From contig JAFIFV010000043.1 of the NCBI GenBank assembly GCA_020831845.1, forward strand, positions 31,673 to 95,672: a stretch of 64,000 bases of DNA, read 5' to 3'. Numbering within the stretch: position 1 is the first letter of the stretch; the number at the start of each line of letters is the position of its first letter. Of this stretch, positions 8,329 through 16,337 are shown one piece after another. Under the pieces are notes generated by a model, which did no database searches, was not told where the DNA came from, and saw only the letters and a list, made by a program, of their open reading frames with translations. The DNA is from Ectothiorhodospiraceae bacterium (GTDB lineage Bacteria > Pseudomonadota > Gammaproteobacteria > Nitrococcales > Aquisalimonadaceae). The translations under genes were made by a program, and so were the position numbers.

Positions 8329-8903
8329 TCAGTCGCCCCAGAGCGCGTCCAGGCGCCGGTCGCGTCCGCAATTACTGCGGTAGAAGCGATACCTCAACGG
8401 GTTCTTCCTGTAGTAGTCCTGATGATAGCCGTCTGCCAGGTAGAACGCCCCGGCATCCAGGATTTCCGTGACGATGGGGTTGCTGAAACGGTCGGAGGCC
8501 TGCAACTCGGCACGGGATGCTCCGACGCTTCGCGTTGCTCCTGGCCGACTGCGAAGATGCCGCCACGGTAGTGGGCGCCGCGGTCGCAGAATTGCCCGCC
8601 GGCGTCCAGCGGGTCGATGTTGCGCCAGAACACGGCGAGCAGTTCCTCGTAGCTGACCACCGCGGGATCATACTTCACTCTCACCGCTTCCACGTGGCCG
8701 GTGCGGCCGGCGGTGACCTGTTCGTAGGTGGGGTTTTCCACGTGACCGCCGGTGTAGCCGGCTTCGGTTTCAAGCACGCCGTCCAGTCGATCGTAGGGGG
8801 GCTGCATGCACCAGAAGCAACCGCCGGCGAAGATCGCCTCGTGCTCGCTGCTAGTCTCCTCGGCGGCCGGCGCGCCCGCAATGCTCAGCCCCACCAGCAG
8901 CAC
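8329..8903 (-). pseudogene. msrA: peptide methionine sulfoxide reductase A, frameshifted
   Basis: MsrA reduces methionine-S-sulfoxide. The N-terminal part is intact: a short hydrophobic leader (VGLSIAGAPAA, suggesting export), then GGCFWC with the catalytic Cys, then GYTGGHVENPTYEQV and GQFCDRGAHYRGGIF. After REASE, near 8513-8525, the ORF-track frame turns to nonsense. The proper continuation, ASRAELQASDRFSNPIVTEI then GYHQDYYRKNPLRYRFYR and a natural stop at 8329, lies in a neighbouring frame. One inserted base would restore a full-length gene, so this is a recent single-base deletion or a sequencing error. The start is a GTG at 8903 that overlaps the end of the nucleoside hydrolase gene by 53 bp. 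The ORF-track version (8394-8903) has a false C-terminus. Confidence 0.85.
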
Positions 8904-9981
8904 GGCGGAGCAGACCGTGACAGTACAGCGCCCGGGCTTCGTTCCCGGGACCGGCGTCGATTGGTTCGATCAGCAAGGACTGCATGCGGCTGAAGGGAAA
9001 GAACACCGTGCCGTCACGCCGCAAATCGACCGCAACGGGGGCGCAGGCGAACCGCGTTGGATCGGTGACAAACAGGGCAGCAAGCAGGTCGAAGGGGTAG
9101 AAGCCCTCGCGGCCGATATCGGTCTGCCAGTATTCCAGCCATGGCCGCGCCCGCTCTGCTACCCATTGGCCGTCCGCTCCGCTGGCGGCAATCTGGTCCA
9201 GTGTGCGGTCATCGATTTCCAGCTCCCTGGCGACTTCGTATGGAACCAGTACCAGCGGTATGCCCAGGCCGATAATGACCTCAACCGCATCGGGATCCTG
9301 CGCCACGTTGAAGTCCCGGAACACCGGTCCGTGCCCGAACAGGCTGCCGCCGCCCGCACCCTCTGCCGGATGGAAGATATGGCCCGGCCGGCGCCCCATG
9401 ACCGCGACGATCATCCGGACGTTGTCGTGCAGTTCCGGCCGCCCCCGCAGGGCGGCGGCCAGGTTGGTCAACGGACCGAGCGCGACGATGGTCAATCTGT
9501 CTTCCGACAGTGCCGAGGCCAGGGCGTGTTCCGCGTCCGTCCCCGTGCCGGCTTGCCGCATGGGGGCCGCGGCGCCGCGATGGACCGGGACATCGTCGCG
9601 CAGTGGCGCAAGCCTGGCCAACAGTTCGCGAGCGATGGCGTCGGTCGTTTCCAGCGGCGCGTTTCCGAATACCGTGGATACGCCGGCTATGGAGATGCCG
9701 CTGTGGCGTACCAGATGCCGGATGGCGAGGCAGTCATCGGGGTCCACGCGGGGACCCTTGCCGCAGGCCGGGTCGGCATCGATCCAGATCCGGGCGGGCG
9801 CAGTCGGCAGCTCGGATGGTGCCAGGATCGGAAGCGGCTCCGATGACTGCTGCCCGGTGCGCCAGGTTTCCACCGGCATGGCCAGCGTCAGGCCGAACAG
9901 CATCATGAGGGCGGCCAGCCCGAGTCCGGCCCAGGTAGCGGCTCTGCAGAGCATGGTCGTTTTCCGCGATGACCCGTCCAT
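8851..9981 (-). CDS. membrane-anchored nucleoside hydrolase family protein (IUNH)
   Basis: Inosine-uridine-preferring nucleoside hydrolases split the N-glycosidic bond of ribonucleosides. A hydrophobic segment near the N-terminus (WAGLGLAALMMLFGLTLA) should act as a signal anchor, so the enzyme probably faces the periplasm. The calcium-binding signature is present in an expanded form: WIDADPACGKGPRVDPDDCL, where most family members have the two Asp pairs only a few residues apart. Later family segments are GPLTNLAAAL and a FDLLAALF motif containing the conserved metal-binding Asp. The last 27 or so residues (from EARALYCHG) look like low-quality extension into the msrA leader. The start at 9981 has GGAG ten bases upstream; 9990 is the alternative. 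Confidence 0.8.
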   Translation of the reverse strand: MDGSSRKTTMLCRAATWAGLGLAALMMLFGLTLAMPVETWRTGQQSSEPLPILAPSELPTAPARIWIDADPACGKGPRVDPDDCLAIRHLVRHSGISIAGVSTVFGNAPLETTDAIARELLARLAPLRDDVPVHRGAAAPMRQAGTGTDAEHALASALSEDRLTIVALGPLTNLAAALRGRPELHDNVRMIVAVMGRRPGHIFHPAEGAGGGSLFGHGPVFRDFNVAQDPDAVEVIIGLGIPLVLVPYEVARELEIDDRTLDQIAASGADGQWVAERARPWLEYWQTDIGREGFYPFDLLAALFVTDPTRFACAPVAVDLRRDGTVFFPFSRMQSLLIEPIDAGPGNEARALYCHGLLRRAAGGAEHCGRAGRRGD

Positions 9982-10185
9982 CACCCGCATTCTCCGCCGG
10001 GGTCGCCGACAGGGCTCCCTTGAACACGCCTTGATCCGGCAGGAGTTCCGGAAAGCCCGGAACCCGAGGCGCAGCGCGGCCTATTGCGCCCGTTCACCCT
10101 GTTTTGCCGGACCCGGTGAGACCTCGTCGTACGGGGCATCCAGGATTCGACATGCCGAGCGGGAAACGCGAACCCCGGACGCCAT

Positions 10186-10971
10186 TCAGTACACTCCCGC
10201 TGCCCGCAGACTGGCCTTCCCCAGTTCCAGGCGCATGGCTGCATCCGATGGGTCCAGAATATCCATGTTAAGCGCAAACCCGTAGAGGCTGTCGCCGCTC
10301 CGAACCCAGCCGGTCCACCATCCGGTGCCCGGTGAGGGCGCGTTCTGCCAACCGGTCTTGCCGTGAAGCGCGCGGTCGCCGTTCTCCTCCAGCAGGACGA
10401 TCTCCCGTACCGCTGCCTGGTGGTCGGGGTCAAAGGGCAGCGCACCCGCCGCCAGCCTTGCCATGAAGCGGGCCTGCTCCATGGCGCTGATTGCCAGCGG
10501 GCCGTCGAGCCAGAAGCGATCCACGACCGTGCCGATGTCGCCATTGCCATAACCGGCGCTCCGCAGACGGTCGCGCATCCCTTCGCTGCCAATCTTCCGC
10601 GCCAGCCCCTGGTAAACCGGAACGTTGGAGACAACGATGGCATCCCGCAGGCTCATATCCGACTCCCAGACGGAGAATGGTTGGGGGGCGCCGCCAAAAG
10701 GCAGAATTTCGTCGACGCCCTCCACCACACCGGTGGCTAGCCCAATCAGTGTGTGCGGGACCTTGAAGGTGGATGCGGGAACGTAGCGGGTCTCTGCCCG
10801 TGCGCGATCATGGCCGATGAACAGCTGGGACTGGGCATCGTAGAGCACGAATGTGCCCTCCACCCCGGCTTCCTCGAACAACTGGCTGATGGCTGGATGG
10901 TCGCGCCATTCCCCGGCGGCTGCCTGAAACACGACGAGCGCCAACAGTACCCCAAGCAGTAAACGAGCCAC
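10186..10971 (-). CDS. class D (OXA-type) serine beta-lactamase
   Basis: All class D hallmarks are present with normal spacing. Numbered from the GTG start they are: Ser67-Thr-Phe-Lys70 (acyl-ester Ser and carboxylated Lys), Ser115-Asn-Val, Tyr141-Gly-Asn, Trp154 in the WLDGPLAIS stretch, and Lys205-Thr-Gly. A signal peptide (MARLLLGVLLALVVFQAAAG) exports it to the periplasm. I moved the start from the ATG at 10992 to a GTG at 10971 because AAGGAG lies 8 bases before the GTG and nothing precedes the ATG. This gives 261 residues. There are no mobile elements or regulators next to it, so it looks like an intrinsic chromosomal enzyme. The substrate range cannot be predicted from sequence. Confidence 0.92.
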   Translation of the reverse strand: MARLLLGVLLALVVFQAAAGEWRDHPAISQLFEEAGVEGTFVLYDAQSQLFIGHDRARAETRYVPASTFKVPHTLIGLATGVVEGVDEILPFGGAPQPFSVWESDMSLRDAIVVSNVPVYQGLARKIGSEGMRDRLRSAGYGNGDIGTVVDRFWLDGPLAISAMEQARFMARLAAGALPFDPDHQAAVREIVLLEENGDRALHGKTGWQNAPSPGTGWWTGWVRSGDSLYGFALNMDILDPSDAAMRLELGKASLRAAGVY

Positions 10972-11056
10972 GATGCTTTTCTCCTTGTGCATGCGTTAAG
11001 GAAGTATTGGTGGCGGGTGCGCCCGCCACGGTGAGGTCCTGCAACCGGTGTGCCGC

Positions 11057-11815
11057 TCATTGCCTGGTCGCGGCAAAGCGCAGGCGTGTGTAATCCGCGA
11101 TCCACCGGCCGTTCCGGTCGCACAACAGCGGGCGGCAGCGTTCCGCCACGTCGTCCAGGAGGATCTTTCTGGAAAGCTGGGGCAGCGCGCCGAGATACGC
11201 CTGGGCAAAGGTTTCCAGCCAACCGGTGACGTCGTTCGGCAGTGGCGTCGGGCGGGGAAACGCCTCCGCGACGGTGACCTGGAAGTCGTGCCGTTCGAGC
11301 AAGGCGCGATACGCGTCCACGCTGGGGAAATACCATGGGTTGAGTGGCGCGGGGTCGATGTCCCGTTCCCGAAGCGCTGCCTCCAGCGCCCCCACGATCA
11401 CGGCCACATTGCCCTCGCCGCCGAACTCGCCCACGAAGCGACCACCGGGCCTGAGCGCTCTGCGAACGCCTGCCAGCACCGCCTCGGGCCGCGTCATCCA
11501 GTGCAGCGCAGCGTTGGAGAAGACGGCGTCGAACGCGTCCGCGAAAGGCAGCGCATGGCCGTCGATTACGTGCGCCTCAAGGCCCAGCTCTCGCGCGGCG
11601 GCCACCATCTCCAGGCTCGCATCGACGCCCACGACCTCGCAGCCGAGATCGGCCAGCGCCCTGGTCAACGCGCCGTCGCCGCACCCAAGGTCCAGCACGT
11701 GCTCGCCGGGCTGCGGTGCCAGCAGCGCAAGCACACCATCACCGAGCTCCGAGACGAAGCGTGCCTGTTCCGCATATTGCGCGGGATTCCACCGTTGCCG
11801 GTCCGGCGTTTCCAT
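11057..11815 (-). CDS. SAM-dependent methyltransferase, trans-aconitate methyltransferase-like
   Basis: This is a 252-residue class I methyltransferase. Motif I is HVLDLGCGDGALTRALA near residue 40. The acidic end of strand 2 is VVGVDAS, motif II is FDAVFSNAALHWM, and motif III is LRPGGRFVGEFGG. The opening MxxxRWNPAQYAEQARFVSEL and the overall length fit the Tam/UbiE-like group of small-molecule methyltransferases. The true acceptor is not evident. It stands about 85 bp upstream of the beta-lactamase on the same strand and about 500 bp from the NUDIX gene. Confidence 0.87.
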   Translation of the reverse strand: METPDRQRWNPAQYAEQARFVSELGDGVLALLAPQPGEHVLDLGCGDGALTRALADLGCEVVGVDASLEMVAAARELGLEAHVIDGHALPFADAFDAVFSNAALHWMTRPEAVLAGVRRALRPGGRFVGEFGGEGNVAVIVGALEAALRERDIDPAPLNPWYFPSVDAYRALLERHDFQVTVAEAFPRPTPLPNDVTGWLETFAQAYLGALPQLSRKILLDDVAERCRPLLCDRNGRWIADYTRLRFAATRQ

Positions 11816-12324
11816 TTGCTACTCCAGTGCCTGCCGTAGCACGCATTCCTGCCAGAGACGTGTTGCTTGTTCCCCCGCAGGGGGATTGGCGTTTCGGTGT
11901 AAGGGATATTGCCGACTTCCATGCCGATCCATGCCGCCGGGTGGCGGTTGGCACAGGAGCAGCGCCGGCCAAGCATAGTTCGAAAAGGCTCATGGTGGAA
12001 TCGGTTCCCTGAAGTCTTTGCAGGCTGCATCTGCCATTGCTCGCGCCAAGGCGTTCAGTCATAACCGGGCGGCGGCGAGGGTGATGCCGCACGGAAAGGC
12101 GCCGGCAATGAGAAACAAGGCGCCAACGCTCCGGTTACGTGGCTGTGGCATTTCAGTGTTTCCTTTATCCTTGTGGTTCCTCGGTGAAGCGACGATGCCC
12201 GGTGCGCTTGCATCACCAAAGTCCCGACGAGGCGTATCTCAGCTCCCCGACGACATGACCGCGTGACTCGACGGCGGCTGGCTGCCCCGGTTGCCGTTGA
12301 GGGGGAATGCCGGGGTTTGTCGGC
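11816..12324. other. 509-bp gap without a convincing gene
   Basis: Short ORFs on both strands here have no RBS, no recognisable motif and unconvincing composition. A CCCCC-GCA-GGGGG hairpin lies near 11873-11885 without a T-run. The stretch probably holds the promoter of the minus-strand methyltransferase gene near its left end. No tRNA-like TTCGA arm is seen. Confidence 0.5.
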
Positions 12325-12705
12325 TCACTCCGACCGTGCTGCAAGGTGCTTTTCGCACAACAGCCTGACGGCGGGGGCGAGCTTGTCGCTGTCGTGGATA
12401 TGGATAGGCCTGGCGTCGGTAATCTCCGCCGCGGGGCGGATATCGCCTTCCCAATCCGCGGAGAAACAGATCAGTTCCACGTCGCCATTCGTGCCGTAGG
12501 CAGGGCCTTTTACCGTGTACAGGTAGCGTATGGACTCACTGGCGAGGGTGATACGCAGCTCCTCCTGAAGCTCCCGGGTCAGGGCCTGCTCGGCCGTTTC
12601 GTCCGGCTCGATCTTGCCGCCGGGCAGGTACCAGTGCTGATTCTCCCGGACACGGACCAGCAGCAGGTGGTCGTCCTTGAACTCTACGAGACATGCGCAT
12701 CGCAT
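12325..12705 (-). CDS. NUDIX hydrolase
   Basis: A 126-residue single-domain NUDIX protein. The Nudix box reads GKIEPDETAEQ ... RELQEELRI, with the metal-binding Glu residues intact, but the conserved Gly near the end is Arg (EELRI instead of EExGU). NUDIX enzymes hydrolyse nucleoside diphosphate derivatives; the substrate is unknown. I moved the start from 12762 to the ATG at 12705 (MRCACLVEF), where the first beta strand begins. It lies 69 bp downstream of the YciI gene on the same strand. Confidence 0.88.
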   Translation of the reverse strand: MRCACLVEFKDDHLLLVRVRENQHWYLPGGKIEPDETAEQALTRELQEELRITLASESIRYLYTVKGPAYGTNGDVELICFSADWEGDIRPAAEITDARPIHIHDSDKLAPAVRLLCEKHLAARSE

Positions 12706-12774
12706 GGCGTTTTCCTTCCGTGATGAATGTCTGATCCGGCTTCCTCGATGTTCGCCCTGCACGATGGTTGGCTG

Positions 12775-13083
12775 CTATGTCGCGGGGTGGATCGGTGTGG
12801 TGGGCTCGGTGCCGACGACAGTGGCCCAGCTGCGAATCCGGTAGGCGCGGACCAGTCCGTTCTTCACGTAGACGTCTTCTTCCGCGAAGCGCCGCACCAC
12901 GTCGGGGTTGTCGCATTGGAATAGCAGCACCGCTGTATCAGTGGGCTCCGTGAGGGCGCCTCCCAGCAACAGCTCGCCGCGATCCTTGGCGGCCCAGGCC
13001 TGGGCCAGGTGTTCGTCCCGGAACTGGCCGCGGCGTTCCAGATAGTCCGGCGCGAGGTCGTAGAACAGCAGGTAGTGGGCCAT
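12775..13083 (-). CDS. YciI-family protein
   Basis: A 102-residue protein with the small ferredoxin-like YciI/DGPF fold: MAHYLLFYDLAPDYLERRGQ, then the conserved His in RDEHLAQAW. GELLLGGALTEPTDTAVLLF and FAEEDVYVKNGLVRAYRIR follow. The biochemical role of the family is not settled, though a His/Asp pair suggests an enzyme. The ORF track starts it at 13197, but the 38 added residues are Arg/Pro-rich and derive from the GC hairpin behind lpd, so the ATG at 13083 is correct. Confidence 0.88.
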   Translation of the reverse strand: MAHYLLFYDLAPDYLERRGQFRDEHLAQAWAAKDRGELLLGGALTEPTDTAVLLFQCDNPDVVRRFAEEDVYVKNGLVRAYRIRSWATVVGTEPTTPIHPAT

Positions 13084-13104
13084 GGGTCTTCTCCGCGTCG
13101 CACG

Positions 13105-13130
13105 CCCGCCGGCCGGAGTGGGCCGGCGGG
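13105..13130. terminator. strong GC hairpin after the aceEF-lpd operon
   Basis: CCCGCCGGCC, a 6-nt spacer, then GGCCGGCGGG: a perfect 10-bp stem 9 bp downstream of the lpd stop on the minus strand. No T-run follows, so it may be a rho-assisted or 3'-end-protecting structure, not a classical intrinsic terminator. Confidence 0.45.
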
Positions 13131-13138
13131 GGGCGGGC

Positions 13139-14902
13139 CTATTTCTTCTTCGGAATGTACAGATCGGTGATGGTGCCTTCGGCTGCCTCCGCCGCAAAGC
13201 CCACGGTTTCGACCAGCGTGGGGTGCGGGTGGATTGTCAGGCCGATATCGGCGGCCACGGCGCCCATCTCGATAGCCAGGGCCATCTCGCCCATCAGGTC
13301 GCCGGCGTTGGGGCCCAGTGCCGCTCCGCCCAGCAGGCGGCCGTTTTCGGCGTCGAACAGCAGCTTGGTCAGGCCTTCCTCGCGGCCCATGGCCAGGGCG
13401 CGGCCGCTGGCAGCCCAGGGGAATACGCCTTTTTCCACCTTGATTCCCTGTTCCTTTGCCTGCTCTTCGGTCAGGCCTACCCAGGCCACTTCCGGGTCGG
13501 TGTAGGCCACGGAGGGAATGCAGCGGACGTCGAAGGCCACTTTCTCGCCAGCGGCATGTTCGGCAGCCACCTTGCCTTCGTGGGTCGCCTTGTGGGCCAG
13601 CATGGGCTGACCGACGATGTCGCCGATGGCGTAGATGTGCGGGACTTCGGTCTGCATGTGCTCGTTGACGCGGATGAAACCCTTGTCCGGTTCCAGCCCG
13701 GCGGCCTCGGCGTTGATCAGGTCGCCATTGGGGCGACGGCCCACCGCCACCAGCACGCGGTCGAAGGTGTCGTTTTCCGGCACGTCCTTGCCCTCGAAGC
13801 TGACCTTGATGCCCTTCTTCTGGGCCTCCATGCCGGTCACCTTGGCGCTGAGGTAGACGTTCTCGTACTGTTTGCGAATGCGTTTCTCGTAGGGGCGGAT
13901 CAGGTCCTTGTCTGCACCCACCATGATGCGGTCCAGCAGCTCCACCACGGTGATCTTCGAGCCCAGCGCGTGGTAGACGGTGGCCATTTCCAGGCCGATG
14001 ATGCCGCCGCCGATCACCAGCAGCCGCTTGGGGATGTCTTCCAGTTCCAGCGCGCTGGTGGAATCCATCACGCGGGGGTCGTTCAGGTCCATGCCCGGCG
14101 GAGTGACCACGCGTGAACCGGCGGCAATGATGGCGTTACGGAATGTGATGTTGCGTTCCTTGCCGTCGTGGGCCACGGAAATCTCGTGGGGGCCGGTGAA
14201 GCTGGCCACGCCAGTGACGGTTTCCACTTTGCGCTGCTTGGCCATGCCGGCCAGTCCGCCGGTGAGCTTCTTCACCACCGATTCCTTCCAGCCGCGCAGT
14301 TTCTTCAGGTCGATCTTCGGTTTGCCGAACGTCACACCGTGTTCACTGAATTGCTCGGCGGAGTCGATGATATGGCCCACGTGCAGCAGGGCCTTGGACG
14401 GGATGCAGCCCACGTTCAGACAGACGCCGCCCAGCGTCGGATAGCGTTCCACCAGGATCACCTTCAGGCCCAGGTCTGCGGCGCGGAAGGCGGCGGTGTA
14501 GCCGCCGGGGCCGGAGCCGATGACCACCACGTCGCAGTCGGCGTCGGAAGGCGCCTTGCTTTGGGGTTGCTGCGCGGCAGGTTCCTGCTCGGGCCTGGAA
14601 CTCCCCTGTTTGGTGGGTGTCTCGCCGGCGGGTTCTTTCTTCGCCTTTGCCTCGCCGCCGCCCTCGCTGGGCTCCAGTTCCAGGATCGCCTTGCCTTCGG
14701 CTACCTTGTCGCCCACCTTGATCAGCACCTTGGTGATCTTGCCGGCCCTGGGGGCCGGTACTTCCATGGTGGCCTTGTCGGATTCCAGCGTGATCAGGCT
14801 TTGTTCTGCTTCAACGGTGTCGCCCTCGGACACCAGCACTTCAATCACGTCGACTTCGTCGAAGTCGCCGATGTCGGGAACCTTGATCTGTTCTGCAGCC
14901 AT
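13139..14902 (-). CDS. lpdA: dihydrolipoyl dehydrogenase (E3) with N-terminal lipoyl domain, pyruvate dehydrogenase complex
   Basis: E3 reoxidises dihydrolipoyl groups of the PDH complex with FAD and NAD. The 587-residue protein is a fusion. A lipoyl domain occupies residues 1-80 (lipoylated Lys in ESDKATMEV). A flexible Ala/Pro/Glu/Lys linker spans 80-120. The flavoprotein follows: GSGPGGYTAAFRAADLG for FAD, the redox disulfide [26 protein letters not shown] for NAD, and the catalytic His/Glu in HPHPTLVE. Lipoyl-bearing E3s occur in several bacterial PDH operons. It is the third gene of aceE-aceF-lpd, 25 bp behind aceF. A second, lipoyl-free E3 sits with sucAB at 52.7 kb, so each complex has its own E3. 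Confidence 0.95.
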   Translation of the reverse strand: MAAEQIKVPDIGDFDEVDVIEVLVSEGDTVEAEQSLITLESDKATMEVPAPRAGKITKVLIKVGDKVAEGKAILELEPSEGGGEAKAKKEPAGETPTKQGSSRPEQEPAAQQPQSKAPSDADCDVVVIGSGPGGYTAAFRAADLGLKVILVERYPTLGGVCLNVGCIPSKALLHVGHIIDSAEQFSEHGVTFGKPKIDLKKLRGWKESVVKKLTGGLAGMAKQRKVETVTGVASFTGPHEISVAHDGKERNITFRNAIIAAGSRVVTPPGMDLNDPRVMDSTSALELEDIPKRLLVIGGGIIGLEMATVYHALGSKITVVELLDRIMVGADKDLIRPYEKRIRKQYENVYLSAKVTGMEAQKKGIKVSFEGKDVPENDTFDRVLVAVGRRPNGDLINAEAAGLEPDKGFIRVNEHMQTEVPHIYAIGDIVGQPMLAHKATHEGKVAAEHAAGEKVAFDVRCIPSVAYTDPEVAWVGLTEEQAKEQGIKVEKGVFPWAASGRALAMGREEGLTKLLFDAENGRLLGGAALGPNAGDLMGEMALAIEMGAVAADIGLTIHPHPTLVETVGFAAEAAEGTITDLYIPKKK

Positions 14903-14927
14903 GGTTGTGTCCTTTGTCGTGCGACTG

Positions 14928-16286
14928 TCAGAGGATGAGCCGGCGCAGATCGCCCAGCAGCCCGGAGAGGTAGGTGGTGAAACGGGCCGCGGCGGCGCCG
15001 TCGATCACCCGGTGATCGTAGGATAATGACAGTGGCAGCATCAGCCGCGGTTCGAAATCCTTGCCGTTCCACTTCGGCTTCATCTCGGACCGGGAAACGC
15101 CCAGGATGGCCACTTCGGGTGCGTTGACGATGGGCGTGAACGCGGTACCGCCGATGCCCCCGAGGCTGGAGATGCTGAACGTCCCGCCCTGCATGTCCGA
15201 AGGCCCAAGCTTGCCGTCACGCGCCTTGCCACTGAGCTCGGCCAGGTCGGCGGCGATCTGGTAGACGCCCTTCCTGTCAGCATCCTTGATCACTGGCACC
15301 ACCAGGCCGTTGGGGGTATCCACCGCCACGCCGATATTGATGTATTTCTTGATGATCAGCGCATCGCCGGTGGGCTTCAGGCTGCTGTTGAGTTCCGGCA
15401 TGGCCTTGAGTGCGCCGGCGCAGGCTTTCACCAGAAAGGCGAGCGGCGTCAGCTTCACGCCATGCTGCTTTTCGGCAGTGTCCTTCTCGGCCTTGCGGAA
15501 GGCTTCCAGCTCGGTGATGTCGGCCTCGTCGAACTGGGTGACGTGGGGCACGTTCAGCCAGCTGCGGTGCAGGTGCGGGCCGGATATCTTCTTGATGCGG
15601 GACATCGGTTGTTCTTCGATTTCCCCGAACTTGGAGAAATCCACCGCCGGGATTGGCGGTATGCCCATGCCGCCCTTGGCGCCGGCCGGTGCCGCCGCGC
15701 CGCCAGTGTGCATGACGCCTTTGACGAAGTCCTGGACGTCTTCTTTCAGGATGCGGCCGCGCCGGCCGGAGCCCTTCAGCTTCGAGAGGTCCACGCCCAG
15801 TTCGCGGGCGAAACGGCGTACGGCCGGTGAGGCGTGGGCCTTGCGGAAGATGGAGCTGTCGATCTCGCTGTGGGCGACCGGGGCCTGATCGGCTTCCACC
15901 TGGTGGGCCGGATGGTCGGTGGCGGGGGGAGGAGAGTCGTTCTTCGGGGCCTCCTGCTTCGGCTCCTGCCTGGTTTGCGTTTCCTGTTCCTGTTCCGGCT
16001 TATCTTCCTTCTTCTCGTCCTTGGGTTCCTCCTGCTTGCTCTCGCCGGAGGCTGGCTCCAGCTCCATGATCACCGAGCCTTCCTTGACCTTGTCACCCAC
16101 CTTGATCTTCACGCTTTTCACGGTGCCGGACTCCGGCGCCGGCACTTCCATGGTGGCCTTGTCGGATTCCAGCGTGATCAGGCTCTGCTCCGCCTCAACA
16201 CTGTCGCCTTCGGATACCAGAACCTCGATGACATCCACTTCATCGAAATCACCGATGTCCGGCACGGTTACTGTCTTTGTCGCCAT
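14928..16286 (-). CDS. aceF: dihydrolipoamide acetyltransferase (E2), pyruvate dehydrogenase complex
   Basis: E2 is the core of the complex and transfers acetyl from lipoamide to CoA. It has 452 residues and one lipoyl domain (1-80, Lys in [12 protein letters not shown]), fewer than the three in E. coli. A Glu/Lys/Gln-rich linker comes next, then the peripheral-subunit-binding domain ([20 protein letters not shown]). The catalytic domain contains [15 protein letters not shown] (the HxxxDG active site). I set the start at 16286 ([12 protein letters not shown]), preceded by AGGAAG. The first lipoyl domain is almost identical to the one on lpd, down to a shared run of 41 bases. Confidence 0.95.
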   Translation of the reverse strand: MATKTVTVPDIGDFDEVDVIEVLVSEGDSVEAEQSLITLESDKATMEVPAPESGTVKSVKIKVGDKVKEGSVIMELEPASGESKQEEPKDEKKEDKPEQEQETQTRQEPKQEAPKNDSPPPATDHPAHQVEADQAPVAHSEIDSSIFRKAHASPAVRRFARELGVDLSKLKGSGRRGRILKEDVQDFVKGVMHTGGAAAPAGAKGGMGIPPIPAVDFSKFGEIEEQPMSRIKKISGPHLHRSWLNVPHVTQFDEADITELEAFRKAEKDTAEKQHGVKLTPLAFLVKACAGALKAMPELNSSLKPTGDALIIKKYINIGVAVDTPNGLVVPVIKDADRKGVYQIAADLAELSGKARDGKLGPSDMQGGTFSISSLGGIGGTAFTPIVNAPEVAILGVSRSEMKPKWNGKDFEPRLMLPLSLSYDHRVIDGAAAARFTTYLSGLLGDLRRLIL

Positions 16287-16337
16287 GGCTGCTTCCTGTG
16301 TCTGTTTGCGCTGTGTCGGCACCCGCGCGGGGCGGGA

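Noticed and set aside
10981-11000. TTAAGGAAGTATTGG upstream of the beta-lactamase as another repeat end
   Set aside because: Only about nine to ten bases match the terminal repeat and the flanking blocks are absent.
12018-12266. 82-codon plus-strand ORF in the gap after the methyltransferase
   Set aside because: No ribosome site, no motif and no supporting neighbour.
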